A stretch of DNA of 64,000 nucleotides from Elysia crispata (taxonomy: Eukaryota; Mollusca; Gastropoda; Plakobranchidae): positions 62,501-126,500 of the forward strand of contig JAWDGP010008078.1 of assembly GCA_033675545.1 (NCBI GenBank). The letters run 5' to 3'. Of the stretch, positions 55,774-64,000 are shown in pieces (position 1 is the first letter of the stretch; the number at the start of each line of letters is the position of its first letter). The notes under the pieces were generated by a model. That model had not been told where the DNA came from, did not search any database, and worked only from the letters and a program-made list of their open reading frames with translations. Both the position numbers and the translations under genes were made by a program.

Positions 55774-56932
55774 TAGTTGTGGTTTTGTAATGACACAAAT
55801 TGCAATTTTAAATGTGGTACTTGATACAACATAAATGAAGCTATTTCAAAAGTTTTATTATTTTTTTTTTTTTATATATAATTAATATAAGGCAAGAAAA
55901 GAAAATTTACAACATAAGAAACAAAAATGAATCCAATCTAAATGCCCTGAGTTTTTCCTGGAGATTTTACATGAAATAAACAAATTCTGAATGAGCAGGC
56001 CTAGTTTCAGGATTTGATTTAAATGTTGGTTTCTTCTCATAGGACTCTGTGCCTACTTTCAGGGTTTGATTTAGAAGTTGTTTTCTATTCACAGGCCTAT
56101 GTGCAATGAAAACTATTTATCATTCCTCCCATTCTCCTAGGGTTCAAATAACTGGTATTTTAGTTTCCTGTTACAGCTCTGTCATGTCACGTATTTATCA
56201 AACCTTTTACCTTAACCAATATGTTAATGATGATTAAATTAGGTTTACTACAAGATTATCTCCCTTGCTGTGTTGAAGACAGGAAAAAAACGTCCTAAAC
56301 AATTCAGGCATAGATGCTATTTCTTCTGATTTTCTAACATACTTCAGTGTTTTCAAATTTTAAGACTGTTTAGTACAGGTTCAGAAAAAATAGGACTGTG
56401 AGGCTTGGAGACTTACATGTTACATTTTTTTCTTTTGTTACTCCACAATTTTCATAGAAAGCCACTTGCAACAACAGGAAAAAAATTGTATACCAGAACA
56501 GTTTAGTAAATCAAGGAATGTCAAATGATAAACTCATGCATCTCTGTTTTAACATAAGCACACAGTTGCTGACACAAAAATAAAAATTATCGTAAAAAAA
56601 TAATAAACAATGGGAACTACAGTTTTGGACTTTTATCAAGGAACATAATGAGTCTATGTGACTGTCAGCGCAAATGGTTTTTTGCTGGTTATTTCCCTTT
56701 AACCACTCTACACATGTTCAAACTATTAGGTGGGTAGTCCAAATTTTGCATCAAGCGGTAAATTTGTAATTCAAGATGAGCTGGACAGATAGAGTGGCTT
56801 GAAATAGTTATACAGCTGGGATTATTTATCAGCCAGTGTTTTGGAAAAAAATAAAGTATGATTCACTGAATAGAGGTAAATGTGATAACAATCAGATGCT
56901 TCTAGGACAGTTCAAACCAACCCTCTGCCCTC
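55774..56932. other. Convergent 3' interval
   Basis: 3' flank of the zinc-finger gene (AATAAA at 55975-55980) and of the minus-strand KEN-box gene. Two variant copies of a phrase (tttcaggatttgatttaaatg / tttcagggtttgatttagaag) occur near 56013 and 56068, suggesting a small ~55-base duplication. No gene seen. Confidence 0.5.
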
Positions 56933-59565
56933 TCAAATGCAAGGAATTGAATGTCCCAAATAAAAAAAAATCTTATCAATCAAGGGGGAACAATTCGCAA
57001 AAGCCACGCTCCCTGCATAAATGCCTCAAAATTTTCATTTCATTTTTTATCTGTCTTTGTTGTTCTTTATTTTTTTAACATGCTTTGCAGCCATCCAAGC
57101 AACCAGAGTAGGTTCAAACTTACCATGCTGAGCCTCCACTTGGCGCTGACGTAGTCTGTATGGGGTGCTTGACTCCATTCTCTTGTGATCTCTTACAGCG
57201 GCAACTCCAAGAGATTGTCTAGGTGTCAACTGCCCTGGAAGAGCCCAAGAAAAAAAAAGGAATAAAACAGTCTGGGATACTCGGTCTATGGATAACAATA
57301 CCTTTACAGTTAAATTACAGTGCACTACTGATATATAGACATATAAGGGTCCAAAATTTCTATGTCGATATAAGCAAAAGTCGCTATAAAGATTTGCACT
57401 GCACACTTTAGTCACAGTAACAAAGTTATCAGTAGGCCTACCAAAGGGATTGCCACTTGCTTTGAGATGTAACACACTAGCATGAGGCATTTTGAGAGGG
57501 ACAAAGACGTGAATGAGGTCATCATTTGTTGGGGGGTTTTTTGTCACCGGACCTCTTTTGCCTGGTTACCTTGATGTTATTGATGTTCATAAAAGAGAAA
57601 AGAAGAGAGACAATGGCGATATAGGAAACTGTAATTATAGACAGCAAATAGGAGAAAAATTCAGACTTAAAAAAGCATGTTGATAGAGGCAATTTCGATA
57701 TAAGTGGTGTGCACTGTAATTTTTTTTCACTGAGCTGAAATATATCACTTTTTGCTACAGGCATATCAATTCAGGTAGACGTGTGGAGATGTGGTTTTAC
57801 TTGTAGGTCTCAAGTAGGAATTGTTCCTGAGCTGTTAGAGGATAGGTAGAGGTTGGTACATACTGTAATTGAACCAATCACTGCTGAGTAGATCTAGTCA
57901 AACTTGGTGTGGGATTAAGTTTCATTGTACAATACTTGATCATCTTATCTGAAAGGTTGGTCATTGACTGACTAGTGGAGATGGGTACAACATTCTCTGT
58001 CTATCGTGATAAATTGAATTTCAATTGATACTTATCCCAAAGACTTTTATAAACGTCTCGACTATTACAAGTGAAAAGTTGTCTCGGAGGAATCAAATGT
58101 GAAATTCCTTTTTCCTATATAATATATATTCTAATTGTTTATCACTGAAACTTAGGCATAACGTTACTACTTTAATAAGGTAGAAGGTCCTTCCATTGGA
58201 TAATGGAACATCATTTTTCTCTTAATTCAGATATCAAAGAATAAGAGTTTTTGAGAGCTAAAAATAGCAAAGCATTAGAAGCTTCAACCTGCAAAGGAAA
58301 CCAATACTTTGTCAATATTCTAATACAGTGAACCTTGCAAGAATCAACTTCAGACTCAACCTAACCTTGTATCAAACGAACTAGAAAAAAATCTCCAAAT
58401 TTTTGCCTTCTTTAACTCTGTTAAAAAATTTTGAACAAAACAAACCCATTCTAAGACTAACCTCCACTTCAACAAACCCAGAATTTTAATTCAAAATAAT
58501 TTGTTTTCCAGGTAGTTTTCTACGTTCTAGAGCAATTGCTAGGTCTAGTACAGTTCATGTAACTAAAGCACCTAGACTTGGTTCAAAATTCTTATGCCAG
58601 CCACTCCTTTCTTTGACTCAGTTGAGTTAAAACAACCAAGGCCTAAAAAATAGATGGGTGTGTAGCAGGAAACATCATAGGACTAATCATCAAGTCAACA
58701 ATAGGCACAACTGTTCAGTACATTTTTTGACTGTGTTAAATTGTAAGTTATAGTAACTAAGTGAAAGTGCTCCGTCTTACAGAATTATTTTCCTTGTTTT
58801 TAAATGACATTGGCTTCAACGAACCTTGGATCCAACAAACTTTTCAACTAGAACAAGATAATTCCATGGAAAGCAAGGTTCACTGTAACTGGGTAACTAT
58901 GCAACAGCTGTGCCAAACTGGTGGAGAATCTTTTTAAAAAAAAAAAAAGAAACAAAGCAGGAATTGGATCCCAGATACCTTCATGTTGACATAACTGTTA
59001 TTGCTGGATCCTGGTATTATACAGTCAGTGCCGGCATAAAATATGTTTCGAACTCAAGGACACAAAGCTGCTCTTACGAAATTTTTGATATATAAATTAC
59101 ACGCCTTTAAGCATGGCAACTTAGGTTTCAGGTATGTATGCTATATTTATAAGACAATGATGACCCATTCAAATTTGAACAGTCTACACCGCAGGCTAGC
59201 GCACACCACAGCAGCGAATGTGTTAGAGAAACAAAAAACGCAAAAGGTGGAAATGTGGCAGCGTTTTCACCTTTGCCCCTCGCTATCCGCTCTACTGCTC
59301 TACTGCTAGGTCCTTGTATTAGATATATAATAAAAACTGATTTAATTTTGTCAGAATCAACATTCTTCTGCTTCATACAAAATCTGCGTGAGCTGACTCT
59401 CACCTGAATTCAAACTCTGCCTTTTTGATAGCCTCTGTGATTTGGGAGGTGTTTTGGCACAACCAGGAGAAAGATTTTCTTTTTTACTTTTAAGATGAGC
59501 CAGTGGCGAGGGGATGACTGCATTGGGGCTTTTTCCTGCTGTGGTAGGCGAGTAGCTGTCAAAGG
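56933..59565 (-). CDS. Unrecognised gene with KEN and D-box-like motifs, 3' part
   Basis: Exons in coding order: 59404-59565, 57442-57561, 57124-57234 and, tentatively, 56933-57012 (TGA at 56935-56933). The first three are bounded by clear AG/GT sites, are multiples of three and all phase 1-1. Exon 59404-59565 reads FDSYSPTTAGKSPNAVIPSP and on through KSKKENLSPGCAKTPP and KSQRLSKRQSLNS, with several SP/TP sites. Exon 57442-57561 reads KRGPVTKNPPTNDDLIHVFV, then PLKMPHASVLHLKASGNPF. Exon 57124-57234 reads QLTPRQSLGVAAVRDHKR, then STPYRLRQRQVEAQ. KKEN and RQSL match KEN- and D-box degrons of APC/C substrates, and SP/TP sites suggest cyclin-dependent kinase sites, so a mitotic or spindle protein is possible. 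I do not recognise the family. The 5' exons are not found, possibly lying beyond the transposons upstream. Confidence 0.55.
57318..57716. mobile_element. Tc1/pogo-type short inverted-repeat element
   Basis: Flanked by TA on both sides (57316-57317 and 57717-57718). It starts cagtgcac and ends gtgcactg; further inward both ends read similarly (ttatatcga words). The TA target duplication with CAG...CTG ends is characteristic of the Tc1/mariner/pogo superfamily. Length is about 400 bases with no transposase. The proposed exon 57442-57561 lies inside it. Confidence 0.6.
58326..58885. mobile_element. pogo/Tigger-like MITE with TA target duplication
   Basis: Flanked by TA (58324-58325 and 58886-58887). 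The left end cagtgaaccttgc matches the reverse complement of the right end gcaaggttcactg exactly. Internal copies of aacgaac- or gaacctt-type words near both ends are typical of pogo/Tigger-derived non-autonomous elements. No coding capacity. It lies between exons 59404-59565 and 57442-57561 of the minus-strand gene. Confidence 0.75.
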
Positions 59566-60745
59566 CTGAGGGAGACGATACAGAAATAATTCGTAGATAT
59601 ATTTAAGAAATAGTCTTTTAGTATTTTGACACTGGTAAAATTTTATTGGTAAGAAAAACAAAAAACAAAATCATAAACCTATATAATAAAAGACAAAATA
59701 TGTGAAGCAAACAAAGAATGATATCATAATATTTGGTACTTAAAAACAGTGACACTTACAAAAGGTATAAGAAAGTGATTTCCCTTATCACCAGGAAGCT
59801 TTCAAAATGTGTCTCATTGGCAAGAAAAAAGCAAAACTAAGAGGAAGAAAAAAAATTTCTTCAAAATTGGACCATAAACAAAAAAAAGTTATATGCAATT
59901 TTTAAATTTCGTTGGACTTAGAAAATTTTCCTCCGCGCAGAAACATGTAAAAATCCTAACTTTGTGAGCTTATAAAAATTTAACAAAACATTGCAAAGCT
60001 GGTAAGTTCACTTTTTTTTAATAGCTCCATAGGTTTTGAGTAGCACTTAGAAAGATTGTAGCAAAGAGAATCATGTAGGATGAAATATTAGATTCTTAAA
60101 CAAGGAAAAAGTCATAATAACACCGCAAAATTGAGCATGAGATATGATGGGTAGGTTTATTCAGGCAAAATTTTATTACACATCTTAACTCCATGCAGTC
60201 TAGAAAATTACATAACGTATAGACATCTTTACATAGATACATCTTAACTCCATGCAGTCTAGAAAATTACATAACGTGTAGACACCTTTACATAGATACA
60301 TCTTAACTCCATGCAGTCTAGAAAATTACATAACGTGTAGACATCATTACATAGATTATATTCAATTTTTTTAAGGAGCCTAGGAGTGTAGGAATTTGAA
60401 TACAGAGCTTTACAGTATGCAACAAGCACAAAAATGGCATTCGGAAAAAAATGCTGAAAAAAAAAAAAAGGACAAATTTATACATTTTTCAAAAATTCAT
60501 AAAAACAAAACTATAAGTGCTAGAAGATTAAAATAAAAAGCACAGGACTCTTCCAAAATAATTATGAATTTTGCAAAAATGCTGCAATAAGAAAAATGTG
60601 CAAATCTACGTGATATGACAAATGTCTAAAAAATTAACCAATCTAGCTAAAACACAAATTCAGCCTTGCAAGAAAGCTCAAAATATTTTCATTAAATTAA
60701 TTCCTATTCTTATAAACTAGCTCTCAAAATGAGTGACCTTTTTTT
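59566..60745. other. AT-rich spacer with a 59-bp tandem repeat
   Basis: No exon is convincingly identified upstream of 59565. A minus-strand donor-like site (gtaagt) near 59760 follows an open stretch but the protein is not convincing. The 59-bp repeat is annotated separately. Confidence 0.45.
60181..60357. repeat. 59-bp tandem repeat, 3 copies
   Basis: Units start catcttaactccatgcagtc at 60181, 60240 and 60299 and differ at only a few positions (for example acatcttt, acaccttt and acatcatt). Non-coding. Confidence 0.92.
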
Positions 60746-61490
60746 AAGGAATTAATAATAATAATAATAATAATAAAGTGCATTTATATAGCGCATATCC
60801 AAATGATTAAAATGCTCTATGCGCTTTACAAGAAAAAGAATAAGATAGAAGCAGGCTAGACGGCCTGAACATACATACATAACATACAGAATGACGTACA
60901 TAGCATAAAGAATAACATACATATTATATAAAAAATAACATGCATAACATACATGTGCTTAAGAATATGATACAAGTAAAACATCATCTACTGCCGGGAA
61001 TACGTTGTGGTGAATAAATGGTGTTTAAGCTGCCTTTTAAAGGTCTCTATGGAATCAGACTCTCTGATATATCTGGGGAGCCGATTCCACATGGTTGGTG
61101 CTACATAAGAAAATGATCGCTTGCCGTAGGCAACATAGTTTTTATGTGGTCTGACAAGAATTGTTCGGTCGTTAGCAGATCGTAATGACCGTGATGGTGT
61201 GTTAACTCTTAACATGCCAGTTAGGTATTCTGGTGCCATGTTGTTCAGGCACTTAAAACAAAAAAGACAGATCTTGTAGCAGATACGATCATTTATGTTC
61301 AACCAGTGCAGCTCTATCAACATTGGCGTAACATGATCTCTCTTTCGCTTTAAGGTAATTAATCTAGCAGCATTGTTTTGAAGATTTTGTAGTTGTTGCA
61401 ATTGTTGTTTTGGCAGGCCTGCTAACAAAGAATTACAATAATCAATTCTTGATAGTATTAGTGTAGTTACAAGTGTTTTTGAATTCATCT
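60746..61490 (-). mobile_element. 5'-truncated L2/CR1-like LINE (reverse transcriptase C-terminus and 3' tail)
   Basis: Minus-strand frame 61488-60988 (166 codons) reads LILSRIDYCNSLLAGLPKQQ, AARLITLKRKRDHVTPML, ELHWLNINDRICYKI, SRSLRSANDRTILVRP and MWNRLPRYIRE. This is the conserved region at the C-terminus of CR1/L2/jockey-type reverse transcriptase ORFs. The 3' tail contains a GCGC-ATATAAATGCAC stretch ending in (TTATTA)n at 60746-60772, as in L2-type tails. The ORF is uninterrupted here, so the insertion may be fairly young, but endonuclease and most of the polymerase are missing. Confidence 0.88.
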
Positions 61491-61825
61491 ACTACTAAAG
61501 AAATTGTAAATACGCCGCAATGAAACAGACATTTAAAAAATGAAACAAAGTGACATAAAAAAAAAAGGTCAACAGTAGAAAATAAAATGTGTTGCCCTTT
61601 TCTGCAAACCAATACATTTTGATTACTAAAGACAAAATAGAAAGGAAAAAAAATATATGTTCAAGATATAACTCAAATTGAGAGAAAAGGGATGAAAGTT
61701 GATAAAATAAAAAAAATGCACGACATTTAATGTAGTAATTTTATTACTACTTAAATTGACTTACTTGGAATATCCTGAGCTGTGCAAATGTCAAGAGGAT
61801 AATCCAATAAAATTATAATGTAATC
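61491..61825. other. Spacer between LINE and transposon-type relic
   Basis: AT-rich sequence with poly-A runs. No gene seen. Confidence 0.5.
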
Positions 61826-62110
61826 CATTTCAGGCCTGCTGCAGCCGTCTGTAGGCCCTGGCAATCTCAGCAATATCAGGAACCTGCCACATCCTAAAGT
61901 TATTAGATGCAGGAACCACAGGAAAATTCCCATTGAAAACGTATTGTGCCTCAAGTTCAGCCATATTCTCAGGTTGAAGCCATTTAAATATTTCTAGATG
62001 ACATTTTGTGTCTGTCATGAATTTAACCACCGACTTTTCAGGGCTGACCAATTCCAGAACTTGGCCAATGTAAAATTTATGGTCATAAAATACAGCTACC
62101 CAAGTCCCTT
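61826..62110 (-). pseudogene. Tudor/SH3-like C-terminal module of the transposon-type relic
   Basis: Reads GTWVAVFYDHKFYIGQVLEL, SPEKSVVKFMTDTKCHLEIF and KWLQPENMAELEAQYVF. The order 'W-V-x-V-x-Y ... Y-I-G-x-V ... V-K-F ... F-K-W' is like small beta-barrel (Tudor/SH3/chromo-barrel) modules seen at the C-terminus of some invertebrate transposon proteins. It is in the same strand and order as the upstream fragments but separated by stop codons. The fold call is inference from pattern. Confidence 0.4.
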
Positions 62111-64000
62111 GCTATTGAAATTGGGAATGTTAGGATCTGGCATCGTTAGGCTATGTCTCTGAGTTACTATCATCTGATCTTCTTTCATCTTCTGTATCAC
62201 TCACAATGTCATCAGTATCCGAATCTGAACTAACAGAAGTTAGCTTTCTCTTCTTCTTTGGAGGTAACAGACAGTTCCCTTTCACCAACTTACCGTCCTC
62301 TAGAACAACAATAACTCTATGGCGTAGCTGATCTTTCGTGCCACTCAGACGTTAGTTTTTCTTTGTTAACACCACCTTATGATATCTTAATTGAAGTTTT
62401 AAACTTACAGCTGTGTAAATTTTGTCTACATGCTTTCTGTTTTTGCACACACCACCCTCTTTCATTATTTTATCTATAATTTCCTGTTTATCCTTGGCCC
62501 CTTTCAATTCCTTTTTTTTTTGTTTTTTCCATTCATTCTCTGCAAGTTTTTCACTGATCTTCAGCCTTACAATATCTTCCTGCTTCATATATTTCTTTCT
62601 TAACTTTCGCCGGACTTTTCTTTCCTCTGCAAGTATTCTTTCCTGCTCAGCACCCGACTTATTGCTCAACCAGTCCATTGTTCTATTTCTTTTCAGCATG
62701 TGCTTGGCAGCTCTGTTGAAGAGTGAGCATTGCCGACGATGGCCCATGTCAAAATTAAGGTCGCCAAATGCACTCTCACCTATCAAATTAGTTAACAAGC
62801 AATTCTCCAGTTGTCTGAATTGACTACTGTTCAGTTTCTCTCCATAAACACCGCCCTCCAGAAACTCCACCAGCTGTCTTGATGTCACTAGAGAAACATC
62901 TGCAAACTAACTTTCAAAACTTGCATCACCAAATCTTTCTTCTCATTAGCTTTATGTTGTCCAGTCTCTCCTCCTCAACTTCCTAGAACTCATTGTCAAA
63001 CACACCCTTGCAATTTTGATTCAGTAATATACTTGGATCTTCAATCCATGATCATAGTCAAATATTTTGGAAATGCAGTGTATTTTGTGTTGCTGTTAAT
63101 AAGGCGCCAGTACAGTGCAGTAAAATGCATCCCTTGCATTTAGGAAAACACTTTGTGGTTTCTTGTTATCCCCTGACGTCGCCTTGGATAAAAAATGTTC
63201 AATTTCATCACCAAAACAAAAATTGCCTCAGAATTTTGAAAAATATTATTAAATCTATTTCTTCTGTGACTGATGATCTTTTTCTTCACCCCCTCCTTCT
63301 TACAAAAGAAAAGCCACTCCTCTCTCGCACCACATTTCTCATCTCCTCTAGGCCCAAGACAGGAGGAAGCTGTTCTGATGAACCAAATGGCAGCAATTTC
63401 TTCAGCTTTCCAGTTTTTTAAATAAAGAACCTTTATCTCTCCCCAAAGGCTCCTCCATGTTGCTTTCCACCTACTTCACACTCTCCTCACAAGTACCAGA
63501 TAGTCCACGAAGATAGTGTGCATTACAATATATAAAATTTGTTTGAACTTCGTCTACAACAATTTCTCTTCTCATTTCATCAAATTTTTCAGTGACGGCT
63601 GCCCTGTCTGACATTGTCGTACAAACTTTTCTCAGCATGGAAAGCTCTCCTCTTGTCTCCTCTTCTCCCACTAGCTCTGATAACTCCATCTGTTGCCACT
63701 TCAACAAATCCGAGGCTCAATTTCTCCCGTTCTCAAGAGTGATGTGATGATCAACAAACTTTTTCTTTTCTCTGCTGGTGCCATTGGAGTGCAGAGTAAC
63801 ATTTTTATTTTCTATTAAAGCCTCGGCAACATGGATTTTCGCAACTGCATGCACTTCCTCCACAATTTTGTTAGCTGTGGTCCAGTGAGGTAAATTCAAA
63901 GTTTGATGAAACAGATTCATGCTAACTATGTCAATTACCTGTGGACACTTATCAGCGGATACACCTGCATCTCCCTCCAAAGACATGATGGTCTTTTGCA
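61826..64000 (-). pseudogene. Decayed multicopy transposon-type gene, runs off window end
   Basis: Minus-strand fragments in order: 63986-63717 (KCPQVIDIVSMNLFHQ, LHSNGTSREKKKFVDHHIT), 63707-63471 (TTMSDRAAVTEKFDEMRRE, FIYCNAHYLRGLSGTCEE), a frame-shifting stretch 63420-62900 (GLEEMRNVV or, one base over, LGPRGDEKCGAREEW; LYWRLINSNTKYTAF), 62888-62352 (QLVEFLEGGVYGE, LLTNLIGESAFGDLNFD, MGHRRQCS, then a Lys/Glu-rich coiled-coil-like region ending KYHKVVLT). After a stop come RLSGTKDQLRHRVIVVLEDG, an acidic Ser stretch, another stop, and QGTWVAVFYDHKFYIGQVLE to ARAYRRLQQA near 61826. From memory this order matches a multicopy protein family of corals, fish and molluscs; its transposon class is not established. 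Several stops and frameshifts mark it as inactive. Confidence 0.6.

Noticed and set aside
57047..57547. Single 166-codon minus-strand frame taken as one gene
   Set aside because: It is better explained as two spliced exons (57442-57561 and 57124-57234) with intron DNA translated between them, given clear GT/AG sites and matching phases.

Overview
The window is AT-rich nuclear DNA of an animal. Genes are split by GT-AG introns, intergenic DNA is full of microsatellites, and remnants of animal mobile elements are common (tyrosine-recombinase, DDE-like, L2/CR1-like LINE and Tc1/pogo-type short elements). Gene content and transposon types fit a lophotrochozoan invertebrate, probably a mollusc; that assignment is inference. 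No bacterial operons, CRISPR arrays, rRNA or convincing tRNA genes were seen.

Layout. 1-4400: AT-rich DNA with a broken, intron-containing tyrosine-recombinase (Crypton-like) gene on the minus strand. 4400-9430: hairpin-forming and duplicated non-coding repeats and a roughly 61-bp minisatellite. 9450-11505: three tandem 0.6-0.7 kb units with (CTGT)n(CT)n tracts. 13480-14880: a frameshifted transposase-like relic. 20519-34947 (+): a complete 16-exon cytoplasmic aspartyl-tRNA synthetase gene (DARS1), 532 codons, all exon phases consistent. 38401-47000 (-): origin recognition complex subunit 2 (ORC2), nine exons covering the C-terminal ~390 residues; the first exon(s) were not found. 48286-55773 (+): a nine-exon, 1124-residue protein with 14 C2H2 zinc fingers, diverging from ORC2. 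56933-59565 (-): the 3' part of an unrecognised gene with KEN-box and D-box-like motifs; one of its exons lies inside a TA-flanked inverted-repeat element. 60746-61490 (-): 5'-truncated L2/CR1-like LINE. 61826-64000 (-): a decayed transposon-type gene whose last part resembles a Tudor/SH3-like fold, running off the window end.

The intact genes are housekeeping or regulatory: translation (DARS1), replication origin licensing (ORC2) and probable transcription control (zinc-finger protein). They are not an operon. ORC2 and the zinc-finger gene are head to head and may share a promoter region around 47.0-48.2 kb; the zinc-finger gene and the KEN-box gene converge at about 55.8-56.9 kb. Splice sites were placed by reading GT/AG consensus, reading phase and remembered protein families; no alignment or transcript data were available.
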